A stretch of 64,000 nucleotides of DNA from Chachezhania antarctica. Its GTDB lineage: Bacteria; Pseudomonadota; Alphaproteobacteria; Rhodobacterales; Rhodobacteraceae. This document shows, piece after piece, positions 56,835-64,000 of this stretch; position 1 is the stretch's first letter, and each line of letters opens with the position of its first letter. The notes under the pieces are model-generated. The model was given only the letters and a program-made list of their open reading frames with translations. It was not told the origin of the DNA and searched no databases. The stretch is from the NCBI RefSeq assembly GCF_003646465.1, contig NZ_QZEX01000004.1, forward strand, positions 330,027 to 394,026, read 5' to 3'. The position numbers and the translations under genes are program-made.

Positions 56835-58007
56835 TCAGCCCGGGCTGCACGCATCACTCGCCACGACAAGGCCGACCCCATAGACAGGATCGTTGCCGGG
56901 CGCGCCCAGATCCACGGCGGATTTCGCCAGCTCGTTTCGCACGGCATTCGCCGGCGCGGTATAAAGCGTCGGGTCAGATGCCAGCCGTGCCGTCACGAAG
57001 GGCGTGGCGATGGACGTACCGGTCGCGAACCGCGTCCGTCCGCCCATTTCAACCATCACGTCCACACCGGGTGCCGCAACATCGACAAAGCTGCCCTGTC
57101 CGGCCTTCCGGTAGACCCGCCGGTCGGCATCGACGGCTGTCACCGCGATGACGTTGCCAAGCGCTGCCGGGTAGCGTGGATTGGCCGCCGCGCCGTCATT
57201 GCCCACGGCCGCGACGATTGTCATGCCCTGCGCCTCGGCCCGGTCGATGCCGCGGTCCAGCAGCTTGTTATACGGCCCGGCAAGGCTGATGTTCACCAGC
57301 CGCACACCGTTCTGCGCCAGCCAGTCCAGCGCCAGCAGCAGGCTGTCGACCCCGGATTCGTCCTGCCCGCGCGCCGACTTTCCGATCACGGAGGCATTGT
57401 AGAGCGTCACGCCGGTCAGCCGCCGCGGATTCGCGAGGACCGAGGCGACCTCGGTCCCGTGGCGCGGGTCGGCGGCCGTGCCACGCTGGAAACTGGCCTG
57501 GTGGATGGTCACGCCCGCGAGTTCGGGGATCGAGCTGTCGATGGCCGTATCCAGCATCCCGATAGGCCCAAGGGCCCGGCAGGGGGAATCGGGCCAGCTC
57601 ATCAGCGCATCGGCATAATCGAGCGACCCGGTGCTTGCGGGCTTGTAGGCGTGGTTCACGCCCGCGGTAGAACGCGGCTCGATCGTTTCCAGCGCGGCGA
57701 TGGCGCCGGGGCCGTCCAGCGGCTCCGGTATGGTGAAGCTGAGCATCTTCATGTCGAGCGCGGGCAGATCGTCCTGCTCGCGCAACACGAAGCCTTGCGC
57801 CGTGGCGCCCGTCAGCAGGCGGGAGGCCGAGGCCGCATCGGGCACCAGCGCCACGATCTCGCGCGGGTCGGTGACCTGACCTGCGTCGGCGCGGATCATC
57901 TCGGGCGCGGGCGGGTTGAGTTCATAGCTTGCGCAGGCGGCCAGGCCCAGAAGGCCGGCCAGCAGTGTCGCGCGGACGGGGCGGGGAAGGATGGGGCTCT
58001 GTTTCAT
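56835..58007 (-). CDS. S8-family (subtilisin-like) serine protease, lipoprotein
   Basis: 390 residues. The signal peptide carries a lipobox (LLGLAACAS), so the enzyme is probably lipid-anchored in the envelope. The triad is Asp in IGMLDTAID, His in RHGTEVASV and Ser in ATGTSIATP; the oxyanion Asn is in AAVGNDGAAA. A ~110-residue N-terminal region may act as a prodomain. The ATG at 58007 gives the signal; the open frame upstream to 58067 lacks one. It is divergent from an anti-sigma-like gene with a hairpin (ACCGCCC-N5-GGGCGGT, 58059-58077) between them. Confidence 0.87.
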   Translation of the reverse strand: MKQSPILPRPVRATLLAGLLGLAACASYELNPPAPEMIRADAGQVTDPREIVALVPDAASASRLLTGATAQGFVLREQDDLPALDMKMLSFTIPEPLDGPGAIAALETIEPRSTAGVNHAYKPASTGSLDYADALMSWPDSPCRALGPIGMLDTAIDSSIPELAGVTIHQASFQRGTAADPRHGTEVASVLANPRRLTGVTLYNASVIGKSARGQDESGVDSLLLALDWLAQNGVRLVNISLAGPYNKLLDRGIDRAEAQGMTIVAAVGNDGAAANPRYPAALGNVIAVTAVDADRRVYRKAGQGSFVDVAAPGVDVMVEMGGRTRFATGTSIATPFVTARLASDPTLYTAPANAVRNELAKSAVDLGAPGNDPVYGVGLVVASDACSPG

Positions 58008-58100
58008 ACCTGATGGTCGTTCCTTGGGTCGGATCGGTTCAATCTTTTTCGTGGATATACCGCCCATGCCGGGCGGTCAGCGCGACGGACCGACTTTTTT

Positions 58101-58127
58101 TGAACCACCCCGGCATCCCGCGCGACC
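58101..58127 (+). promoter_or_regulatory. Candidate ECF-type promoter upstream of anti-sigma gene
   Basis: TGAACC at 58101-58106, a 16-base spacer and CGACC at 58123-58127 resemble the GAAC...CG(T/A)C pattern of ECF sigma promoters, about 100 bases before the anti-sigma ATG. Autoregulation by the nearby sigma factor would explain it; this is a weak match. Confidence 0.3.
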
Positions 58128-58228
58128 ATAGGGGGACAACACATGCACGTTGGCGGCGCCGCTTCAGATCGGATCTTCTTTTCCGCCCTGAAGTCTGGAA
58201 GATTCGCACAAGAAAACAGGATCCGGTG

Positions 58229-58801
58229 ATGGACCAGGACGACCGACTGATCGACTACATGCAGGGCCGGCTTTCCGAAGAGGAACGCGTAGCCTTTGAG
58301 GCCGAGATGGCCCGCACCCCCGCGCTGGAGGCCGAGGTCACGGCGCTCCGCGCCGCGGCCAGCGAACTGGGGCGGGCGCAGGTGCCGGACGGCGCGCGCG
58401 CGGCCGGGTGGGACCGTCTGTCGGCGGCCATAGATGCCGAACGCGTGCCACAACCGGCCAACACCAACCGGCCGCTGACCCTGCTGAAGGTCGCCTGCAT
58501 CATCGGTGCTACGGTGGCGGTCTGGCAGTTCGGCGTGGTGCCGAAATTGCCGGGGCAGGGGCCGGGTTACGTGACCGTAACTGAGGAGGCGGAGGCACGA
58601 CATGCGCTGCGCGTGGCTTTCGCCGAAGACGTGGCGCTGGCGGACCTCACGGCGCTTCTGCAACGGATCGGCGCGCGTATCACCGAAGGGCCGGGGGCCA
58701 TTGGCCTTTACACCCTGAGCTTCGACGATGAGGCAGCCCGGGACGCAGCCGAGGCGGCGCTGGCCGACGATCCGCGCGTCACGGCCCTGTCGCGGCCCTG
58801 A
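58229..58801 (+). CDS. Anti-sigma factor-like membrane protein
   Basis: 190 residues. Residues 1-60 resemble the cytoplasmic anti-sigma domain (DRLIDYMQGRLSEEERVAFE, then the E-A-E-V helix), lacking the zinc HxxxCxxC motif. One membrane segment lies at about 83-104 (LTLLKVACIIGATVAVWQFG). The periplasmic part is ~85 residues. It is convergent with the ECF sigma gene 14 bases away, and probably holds that sigma factor inactive at the membrane. Confidence 0.78.
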   Translation: MDQDDRLIDYMQGRLSEEERVAFEAEMARTPALEAEVTALRAAASELGRAQVPDGARAAGWDRLSAAIDAERVPQPANTNRPLTLLKVACIIGATVAVWQFGVVPKLPGQGPGYVTVTEEAEARHALRVAFAEDVALADLTALLQRIGARITEGPGAIGLYTLSFDDEAARDAAEAALADDPRVTALSRP

Positions 58802-58815
58802 ACGTCTCACCGGGG

Positions 58816-59364
58816 TCACGCCGGGGTGCCAAGGCAATGCATCAGCGCCTGCTTGGCGTGGTGGATGCGCGTCTTGACCGTGCCAACGGGCACGCCTTCG
58901 ATCTCGGCGATCTCGCCATAGGGAAGCTCGTCAAAGAAGGCGAGGCGGATGACCGCCAGTTGCACCTTCTTCAGCTTATCGAGGCACGCCCGCAAGCGCC
59001 CGGCATCCTGCGACGCGGCGATGATTTCGGCGGCATCGGGCGTCTCGTCGACCTGCTCGGGCACCTCGTCGACATAGGACAGCTGCGACGACCGCCGGAT
59101 GCGGTCGACCAGCTTGTTGCGCCCGATGGCGAAGATCCATGTCCGCACCGAGGATTTGCCCGAGAACCGCGCGGCACTGCGCCAGACATCCAGCATCGCG
59201 TCCTGAACCACATCCATCGCCAGCGCCTCGTCGCCGCACCGGGACCGGATGAACCCGTACAGCGGATCGTGATGCCGCTGATACAATACCTGCATCGCCG
59301 CCTTGTCGCCGCGTGCGACGGCAGCGAGCAGCTGCTTGTCATCCCTTGGCGTGTCCGGACACAT
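58816..59364 (-). CDS. ECF RNA polymerase sigma factor
   Basis: 182 residues with region 2 (YGFIRSRCGDEALAMDVVQD, then AMLDVWRSAARF) for -10 recognition, and region 4 (LPYGEIAEIEGVPVGTVKTR) for -35 recognition. I chose the ATG at 59364 (MCPDTPRD) because AAGGA lies 7 bases before it; the ATG at 59370 is too close to that site. It would redirect RNA polymerase to a stress or envelope regulon. It is next to an anti-sigma factor and an envelope protease. Its upstream region abuts an insertion-sequence remnant. Confidence 0.88.
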   Translation of the reverse strand: MCPDTPRDDKQLLAAVARGDKAAMQVLYQRHHDPLYGFIRSRCGDEALAMDVVQDAMLDVWRSAARFSGKSSVRTWIFAIGRNKLVDRIRRSSQLSYVDEVPEQVDETPDAAEIIAASQDAGRLRACLDKLKKVQLAVIRLAFFDELPYGEIAEIEGVPVGTVKTRIHHAKQALMHCLGTPA

Positions 59365-59376
59365 CGCCATTTCCTT

Positions 59377-60170
59377 TTAAGTTGCTTTCCGTACCACTAA
59401 TCGAACGACCGCAGGGTCGCAATTCCGGTCCGCCGGTACAGCCCATGACCATGCCGTTGGTCTGGGATGCATGGGCGGGGCCAGACGATGCTCGATGCCG
59501 AGATCTGCGCAGGGACGGTCGAAGTCGTGGTTCCCGGTGGCCGCGCGCTTGCGCAGGCCGCACAGACGATCCGTGAACTCCTTACCGTTGTCCGTGAGCA
59601 CCCGGGTGTTCTGCATCGGCGCCGCCCGTTCCACGTCTCGCAGGAAGCGGCGCGCGTTGGCTGTCGTCTTCGTCGGGTAAATGCGCACGAAGACCCAGCG
59701 GGCGGCTCGGTCAATTGCGACGAACAGATACCGGCGGCGGTCCTCGTCCGCAATTTGCGATAGGTATTTCACATCGAGATGGCGATAGCCTGGCTCGTAA
59801 GCCTTGAAGGGTTTATCCGCAGGCCGCGGCGCGGCAGGCTTCAGGTCTCGCAGGCTACCGGCTCCATGCCGACGCAGACAGCGGTCCAGCCCAGAGCGCG
59901 CGACGTTCGGGTTCAGAAACTTCCGCATCACCGAGCGAAGATCGTCAAGCGGCAGGAGCAGGGTCTTGCGCAGAGACACCGCCACCACCTCCTGCGCCGG
60001 CGTCAGAGTGATCTGCAAGCGATGCGCTGTGTGGCTGCGGTCGTGAACGCTGTCGCGATTGCGCCACACCGATGCGGTTGCTACCCGCGCCCGCGAGGCC
60101 GAGCGCGTCTCCACGAGCTACGATCTCGCGGGCCCCCGTCATCGTGGACACGCATGACACGGGTCCGCTG
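59377..60170 (-). pseudogene. IS481-type transposase remnant
   Basis: A 245-residue frame from 60114 covers the middle of an integrase-core transposase: LTPAQEVVAVSLRKTLLLPL, FKAYEPGYRHLDVKYLSQIA (first Asp of DDE) and VLTDNGKEFTDRLCGLRKRA (second Asp). After EHRLAPPMHP the frame shifts: the expected QTNGMV is in another frame near 59450, and everything beyond, including the catalytic Glu, is missing. The N-terminus is also disrupted. It is therefore inactive. It sits directly behind the ECF sigma gene. Confidence 0.8.
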
Positions 60171-60184
60171 ATCCGCTCCAAAGA

Positions 60185-60484
60185 TGGTTTCTGGCTGGCG
60201 ATCCCGCTGTCCGCCGCAGGCAAGTCCCTGCGCGGTGGCCGGATCAGGACGACATTGTCGAGCATGGTGTCGGCCAGCAGGCGCTTGAGCTTGGCATTCT
60301 CGTCTTCCAGCGCCTTCAGCCTGGCGGCCCCGGAAACCTCCATGCCACCATACTTGGACTTCACCTTGTAGAACGTCGCCGGACTCAGGCCGTGCTTGCG
60401 GCTCACCTCCGCGGTCGCCATCCCGGCCTCCTGCTTCTTGATCATCCCGATTATCTGCGCCTCGGTGAAACGGCTCTTCCTCAT
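60185..60484 (-). pseudogene. IS3-family OrfA transposase, truncated
   Basis: The frame starting at 60484 gives the classical OrfA N-terminus RKSRFTEAQIIGMIKKQEAG, a helix-turn-helix (HGLSPATFYKVKSKYGGMEV) and the leucine-zipper-like ALEDENAKLKRLLADTMLDN. After residue ~80 similarity stops and the rest reads as unrelated sequence, where the IS481-type remnant begins. OrfB is absent. The element cannot move. Confidence 0.8.
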
Positions 60485-60713
60485 TCGTCTGCTCCTTCGC
60501 GGTTGAGCAGACTCTACATCAGACTGAGGGATCTCGCGGGGGGAAGGTCAGTCGAAACTTAGAAAAACCACATTATAACAATATATTAAAAGATGTTCAC
60601 CAAATCTGCGCAGTCATGAGGTCCGGAGAATATCGCCCCTGGGAGACCGCTTCCGGTTCTCTTGATGCCTGGGCCAGTGCTCAGCCCCTCCCGCATAACC
60701 CTCGAAAACAACG

Positions 60714-60736
60714 AAAAAATCCGGCAGCGGCCGGAT
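60714..60736 (-). terminator. Intrinsic terminator of tRNA-Ser
   Basis: On the minus strand ATCCGGC pairs with GCCGGAT around a 4-base loop and is followed by TTTTTT, 26 bases past the tRNA 3' end. A textbook Rho-independent terminator. Confidence 0.82.
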
Positions 60737-60762
60737 CGTAAGAACGCTTTCGCTAGGGCAAG

Positions 60763-60852
60763 TGGCGGAGACGAAGGGATTCGAACCCTCGAAACGGTTT
60801 CCCGTTTACTCCCTTAGCAGGGGAGCGCCTTCGACCACTCGGCCACGTCTCC
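60763..60852 (-). tRNA. tRNA-Ser (anticodon GCT)
   Basis: 90 bases with an encoded CCA and the long variable arm of class II tRNAs. Acceptor stem GGAGACG/CGTCTCC, anticodon stem CTCCC/GGGAG with loop CTGCTAA (anticodon GCT, 60816-60818), T loop TTCGAAT. It reads AGC/AGU. The prophage lies on its 5' side. Confidence 0.95.
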
Positions 60853-61148
60853 GCCGCCGGGAATAGCCGGTAACACCTTGGAGATACAAGCGTTTTTTTG
60901 TACATAGGGGCAGATTGCACAAACCCCTGTTTTTATTGGTTTTCACCGTAATTCACCGGGATTTCCCCCGCTTCGACGTGCAAAACGTGCAAAATCCGTG
61001 CAGCCCCGTTCGCTTTTGTTCCTACGGCAGTGATATTTTTTGTTTGCGTGGCACATAATCTTGTGCAATCTGAGATCGCGGCTCCTGTCCGCACCTTCCC
61101 AACCTCCTCCCCTCGACTCGCCCGGCGCCCCCAAGCGCCGGGCGCTAT
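60853..61148. other. Prophage/tRNA junction region with GTGCAA motifs
   Basis: No gene was found. It contains T-rich stretches (60893-60899, 61036-61041), a 12-bp inverted pair CAGATTGCACAA (60911-60922) and TTGTGCAATCTG (61061-61072), and a tandem ACGTGCAAA repeat (60976-60993). These may be integrase arm sites or a regulator-binding region; neither is proven. Confidence 0.4.
61121..61142 (-). terminator. Hairpin at the end of the prophage late operon
   Basis: A perfect 8-bp stem CCCGGCGC / GCGCCGGG with a 6-base loop lies 6 bases past the stop of the dNMP-kinase-like gene. No T tract follows on the minus strand. Confidence 0.45.
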
Positions 61149-61631
61149 TCATTCGTGCGCGCGCAGCGCCAGGGCGAGCGCCGCCACCCCCCGCGCGAGA
61201 TCCGCCTCGGTTCCATTGTTGTCGAGAACCCGATCGGCATCGCATTGCTCTAGCTCCATTGAGGAGGGATCCTCGATCGGCAGACGCCGGCCCGCGTCGA
61301 TCCAGATCACGCAATCGAACAAACCGCGTGCCGCGGCGAACTCCTCACGCGAGCGCATGCCGACATAGATCGCGCGCTCGGCGAGGATCTGCTCTGCAAG
61401 GCTTGCGCCCGGCGCAAGGTTGTAGGCCCGGATTGCGTGAAACCACATTTCCCGATGCATACCGCGATCGGCATGCATCGCGCGCCAGTCCGGCCACAAG
61501 CCCCGCGCCGCCACGATCGGCCAGACCGCGCGCTCGGCGGCGTAGGCGCTCGAGGAGATCGCCCCGCAACGCAAGACACGGCCGAGCATGCGCCCGGCCG
61601 TGTCCTTCCCGTGCCCCCCGTGGCCGATCAC
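61149..61631 (-). CDS. Phage deoxynucleoside-monophosphate-kinase-like protein
   Basis: 160 residues. The N-terminal P-loop VIGHGGHGKDTAGRMLG resembles phage T4-type dNMP kinases, which phosphorylate dNMPs for phage DNA synthesis. The order P-loop, an Arg-rich middle (HADRGMHREMW), then IWIDAGRRLP fits an adenylate-kinase-like fold. The start appears to be GTG at 61631 with no strong ribosome site; a non-ATG start just upstream is possible. The C-terminal helix (LARGVAALALALRAHE) is Ala-rich. Last gene of the prophage operon. Confidence 0.7.
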   Translation of the reverse strand: MIGHGGHGKDTAGRMLGRVLRCGAISSSAYAAERAVWPIVAARGLWPDWRAMHADRGMHREMWFHAIRAYNLAPGASLAEQILAERAIYVGMRSREEFAAARGLFDCVIWIDAGRRLPIEDPSSMELEQCDADRVLDNNGTEADLARGVAALALALRAHE

Positions 61632-61657
61632 CAGAAGGCGCGGCGGATCAGAACGGA

Positions 61658-62008
61658 TTAGTCATGCCCCGCGCCGCGACCCGCTTGGGCTTCGCTGGCA
61701 TATCGCTCTGCGATCGTGTCAAGCACTTGGTAGGTCGGCCGAAGCTTGGCGATAGCCTTCGGAGCCGAGCCGTGGGCATGCGCGATCGCCGCGCGCTTCA
61801 CCGCCTCAAGTCCGGCATCCGGCCCATTCTTGACGCTGGCCGCCGCGCCAGATTTGAGCGCCTCGGTCAGAGCGATCCGATGTCGCGCCTCGATCTCGAG
61901 GCCGGTCAATTCCGTCATCTTCTTTGCCGCCAGCCCCACGGCCGCAGTGATCAAGAGGCCGAGGAGATAGATCAGAGCCGGCTCAAAAGCCGTCAGTATT
62001 TCTTTCAT
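61658..62008 (-). CDS. Phage holin-like or accessory membrane protein
   Basis: 116 residues with one N-terminal membrane helix (ALIYLLGLLITAAVGLAAKK) and a charged helical remainder (GLEIEARHRIALTEALKSGA). The position directly after the endolysin gene suggests a role in lysis, for example as a holin or spanin-like partner, but one clear membrane span makes it an unusual holin. Function is inferred from context only. Confidence 0.5.
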   Translation of the reverse strand: MKEILTAFEPALIYLLGLLITAAVGLAAKKMTELTGLEIEARHRIALTEALKSGAAASVKNGPDAGLEAVKRAAIAHAHGSAPKAIAKLRPTYQVLDTIAERYASEAQAGRGAGHD

Positions 62009-62067
62009 TGGATTGCCTTTCGAATTTTGCCGCCCGTGACGGCGTTTGGATCCGCCCCGTGACGGCC

Positions 62068-62922
62068 TTAGACCTGCGCGGTCGCGAGATACGTCTCGAG
62101 ATCGTCCTGCGCCTGCGCGAGCGCCTCTTGCCCCTGCGCGATCGCCTGACCCGCTAGCGCGAGCGTGTCCTGCGCCGCCGTTATCCGGAGCATGAGCTCG
62201 CCGGCCGCCGTGAAAGGATCCGGCTCGACACCCCGGCCGCCTTCCGCCTCGATCCGGTCGAGCTCGACCAGGCCGGCATGCAGCGCGCCACGCGTATTTT
62301 CGCCCGAGATCCCGTCAACCCTGAGCCCGACCGACCGTTGAAAGCCGCGCACATCGTCAGGCGCAAAGCCGAGGAGCACCAGGGCGGCGCGCGCGTACCA
62401 CGCCAGCCGATCGGCGTAGCCATTGAGCCCGCCGTTGATCCGCCGCGTGATCATTTCGATATCGCCGGTTTCGGCATAACGATCGAGATCTCGGGTTGCC
62501 CAATACCAGACCGGCCCGAGACCCTCCCAAGGATCCGTCAACATGAGATCCGGATCCGCCTCGAAATCAGGGCAGGCGGCCGAGATCTCGGCCCGGCACC
62601 AATCCCGGAAAGCGGCCGTGTTCGCCCGGCCGGTGATCTGAATTGCCGTGCGCCCGCGAAAACGCGAGCCATCACCCGGCCGGACGTTCCCGAGATCCGC
62701 GCGGCCCTCATATCCGAGCTGCGCCCTCGTCGGCCCCCAAACCTCGCGGTCGTACCGAAAGCCCGCGCTTTCGTGTCCGAGCTGCGCGATGTACTGCGCC
62801 AAGATATGCGGCCGGCAGATCTCTGCGACCTTGTTCCCCGCCTCGATCCCCGCGATCGCCGAACGCATGTTGCTATTTGCAGCCCGATTAGAAATCGCCT
62901 CGAGCATTTCGATATTGAGCAT
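62068..62922 (-). CDS. Phage endolysin, glycoside hydrolase family 19-type
   Basis: 284 residues. The N-terminal ~200 match the GH19 chitinase/lysozyme fold: AQYIAQLGHESAGF with the catalytic Glu, GSRFRGRTAIQITGRANTAA and RRINGGLNGYADRLAWYARA. A peptidoglycan-binding-like repeat follows (FQRSVGLRVDGISGENTRGA). The last ~60 residues are a Gln/Ala-rich coiled helix, unusual for endolysins. It would cut host peptidoglycan at lysis. It lacks a signal peptide, so a holin must let it out; two candidates flank it. Confidence 0.88.
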   Translation of the reverse strand: MLNIEMLEAISNRAANSNMRSAIAGIEAGNKVAEICRPHILAQYIAQLGHESAGFRYDREVWGPTRAQLGYEGRADLGNVRPGDGSRFRGRTAIQITGRANTAAFRDWCRAEISAACPDFEADPDLMLTDPWEGLGPVWYWATRDLDRYAETGDIEMITRRINGGLNGYADRLAWYARAALVLLGFAPDDVRGFQRSVGLRVDGISGENTRGALHAGLVELDRIEAEGGRGVEPDPFTAAGELMLRITAAQDTLALAGQAIAQGQEALAQAQDDLETYLATAQV

Positions 62923-63000
62923 GGGTTGCCCTTCCGGTTTCTGGATTGAGCCACCGCAGCGCGGCGCGGTAGCGTTTAGATTTTGGCGACGGTCAGCGGC

Positions 63001-63285
63001 TCAGGGCAGTCGCACGAAGGTCCGCCAGTAGCAGGCAGCGATCACACCGTGCATTGACAGCATGACGCCAATCCAGGTGAACGCCCGCGGCGGCCGATAG
63101 TTGTAGAGCAGGTTGACCTGCTCGACCGCATGAAGGCACAGGCACACGGCCAACATTGCAATCAGGCCCCGCGTCCAGAGCGACAAGCGCAGGGCGCACC
63201 GCAGTCGCAACACCATTGCAGCCAGCATGACGGCCGATGCAACGTCGGCGATCGCCAGCACAAGGGACAGATACCAAAGGCTCAT
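63001..63285 (-). CDS. Small phage membrane protein
   Basis: 94 residues with three hydrophobic segments (WYLSLVLAIADVASAVMLAA, then TRGLIAMLAVCLCLHAV and FTWIGVMLSMHGVIAACYWR). It overlaps the next upstream gene by 4 bases (63282-63285). In this lysis-region setting it could be a holin; no family was recognised. Confidence 0.6.
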   Translation of the reverse strand: MSLWYLSLVLAIADVASAVMLAAMVLRLRCALRLSLWTRGLIAMLAVCLCLHAVEQVNLLYNYRPPRAFTWIGVMLSMHGVIAACYWRTFVRLP

Positions 63286-63629
63286 TCGCCTCCACCCGCC
63301 CGCTTGCGCGCCAGCTCCTTAACCAACCGATCAACCCATTCGCTAGATGACAGAAGCCTGGCGATCAGCTCCAAGATCCACCAGATCACGAAACCCATCG
63401 CGGCGCCGCGCGCCAGCACCACGTCAAGGTTTTCGCCGGCCAGAAAGTCGAGACCCCAGAGGTGCGGCGCAACTGGCGCGAAGACGAAGCCCATAACGGC
63501 GCCGACCAAGCCCCGATACAGCGCATTGCGCGTTCCTGCCGGAGCCACGACGATCATTGATGCAATCACTCCGATTGCAGAGCCGATCGCGCGCACGATC
63601 AGAGGGTGCGCCCATTCGTTGTCAGTCAC
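63282..63629 (-). CDS. Phage membrane protein (DUF6107-like)
   Basis: 115 residues with several hydrophobic segments (RAIGSAIGVIASMIVVAPAG, then LVGAVMGFVFAPVAPH and AAMGFVIWWILELIARLL) and a basic C-terminus (LVKELARKRAGGGE). It resembles small Rhodobacterales phage proteins sometimes labelled DUF6107, thought to be holin-like. It overlaps the downstream small membrane protein, suggesting coupled expression. Confidence 0.65.
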   Translation of the reverse strand: MTDNEWAHPLIVRAIGSAIGVIASMIVVAPAGTRNALYRGLVGAVMGFVFAPVAPHLWGLDFLAGENLDVVLARGAAMGFVIWWILELIARLLSSSEWVDRLVKELARKRAGGGE

Positions 63630-63635
63630 GACCGA

Positions 63636-63926
63636 TCAGCTCGCGAAGTAAGCCGAGGCCTCGGCGATCCTGGCCTCGGACACCTCCGCATGATCGGGAT
63701 ACTCGGGCACGCCCGCGGCAATGTTGGGCTCGTGGCGGATCGGCGCGCCCTCTTCGCGAAAGGTCGCCACCCGGTGACCATCCACGAACAGGCCGATCTC
63801 GCGCGGATCCAGCGAATAGAACATGCAAAGCCGCGTCCGGTCGTCCAGGACGACATTCATGTCGGTGCGGATTTGGTTGATCCACACATTCATGTCGAAG
63901 GTGCAGAGCTGCGAAAGACTTGCCAT
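63636..63926 (-). CDS. Phage protein of unknown function
   Basis: 96 residues, soluble, starting MASLSQLCTFDMNVWINQIR, with a central VVLDDRTRLCMFYSLDPREI and an acidic/Ala-rich C-terminus. Its place between the lysis genes and a tail-side gene suggests a small structural or chaperone role. GAAAGGAATT precedes the ATG. Confidence 0.65.
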   Translation of the reverse strand: MASLSQLCTFDMNVWINQIRTDMNVVLDDRTRLCMFYSLDPREIGLFVDGHRVATFREEGAPIRHEPNIAAGVPEYPDHAEVSEARIAEASAYFAS

Positions 63927-63966
63927 GGGAAATTCCTTTCTGAGGGTTGAGGAGTGAAGCCGGCTA

Positions 63967-63999
63967 TCAGCCGTTCAGGAAGATACCGGACACCTGCGC
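63967..63999 (-). CDS. End of an upstream prophage gene (partial)
   Basis: The window edge shows ten final codons reading AQVSGIFLNG and a TGA stop, 40 bases before the next gene start. Coding is suggested only by position within a compact phage operon. The bulk lies outside the window. Confidence 0.3.
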   Translation of the reverse strand, partial: AQVSGIFLNG

Positions 64000-64000
64000 G

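Larger units (their letters stand above)
59377..60550. mobile_element. Composite scar of two insertion sequences
   Basis: An IS481-type fragment (left) has been joined to an IS3-type fragment (right). The right end of the IS3 part is at about 60550, where the minus strand reads TGACCTTCCCCCC, like the terminal repeat of IS3-group elements. No intact opposite IR was seen on the left. The scar lies between the ECF sigma gene and tRNA-Ser. Confidence 0.7.

Noticed and set aside
59404..59425. EcfG-type promoter for the sigma gene (GGAAT...CGTT on the minus strand)
   Set aside because: The spacing is about 14-15 bases, shorter than the 16-18 expected, and the -35 ends in T instead of C. Not strong enough to list.
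60853..64000. Gene transfer agent cluster
   Set aside because: No capsid, portal or tail genes of the GTA order are visible, and the dNMP kinase and lysis genes fit a prophage end better. The rest lies outside the window, so this is not final.

Overview
The window is high-GC and compactly coded. It reads as an alphaproteobacterium of the Rhodobacteraceae (roseobacter-like). The pointers are a class I lysyl-tRNA synthetase, an NDUFS4-like complex I subunit, Pot-type and Dpp-type ABC catabolic operons, a glycine-rich giant autotransporter, and the general gene texture. This is inferred from protein families, not from a 16S gene. No CRISPR array, rRNA or replication origin was seen.

Layout. 1-13.8 kb is mostly core: GlsB-like fragment, exported proteins, lysK, a TerB-like protein, dacB, nadD, ettA, an RTX protein, uvrB, an NDUFS4-like protein and a GNAT enzyme, closed by tRNA-Arg(TCT). 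14.0-18.0 kb holds an outer-membrane barrel protein, a Cys-containing unknown, bacterioferritin and a membrane-anchored winged-helix/TPR regulator. 18.8-26.5 kb is one 2560-residue autotransporter with about 25 Gly-rich repeats. 26.5-36.0 kb is a tightly packed ten-gene minus-strand operon: potABCD-type importer, nitrilase, class III aminotransferase, FAD oxidoreductase, RidA, DUF1028 and M20 deacylase. A LuxR-type regulator is divergent from it. 37-40 kb carries an AraC regulator, a serine hydrolase and a Tat-signal carbonic anhydrase. 40.2-44.1 kb is a four-gene operon (flavin monooxygenase, BASS-family symporter, epimerase, SDR), divergent from a TetR regulator with a perfect palindrome between them.

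44.8-56.3 kb is a second catabolic block around a GntR regulator. Leftward are an acetylpolyamine-amidohydrolase-like enzyme, an M20 deacylase and a class III aminotransferase. Rightward are a class II aldolase, a peptide-type ABC importer and a D-2-hydroxyacid dehydrogenase. 56.3-59.4 kb has a cytochrome c lipoprotein and an ECF sigma/anti-sigma/S8-protease group. 59.4-60.55 kb is a scar of two broken insertion sequences (IS481 and IS3 types). tRNA-Ser(GCT) with a strong terminator follows. The last 3 kb is one end of a prophage (endolysin, holin-like proteins, dNMP kinase-like protein), read leftward towards the tRNA.

How the genes fit together (inference). Two separate blocks combine an importer, a hydrolase that removes acyl or amide groups, and a class III aminotransferase, which is the enzyme set expected for uptake and breakdown of polyamines, acylated amines or related nitrogen compounds. 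Each has its own divergent regulator with a visible symmetrical site. The most unusual items are the ten-gene operon with its repeated TACCCC elements, the giant autotransporter with its regulator, and the sigma/anti-sigma/protease group.
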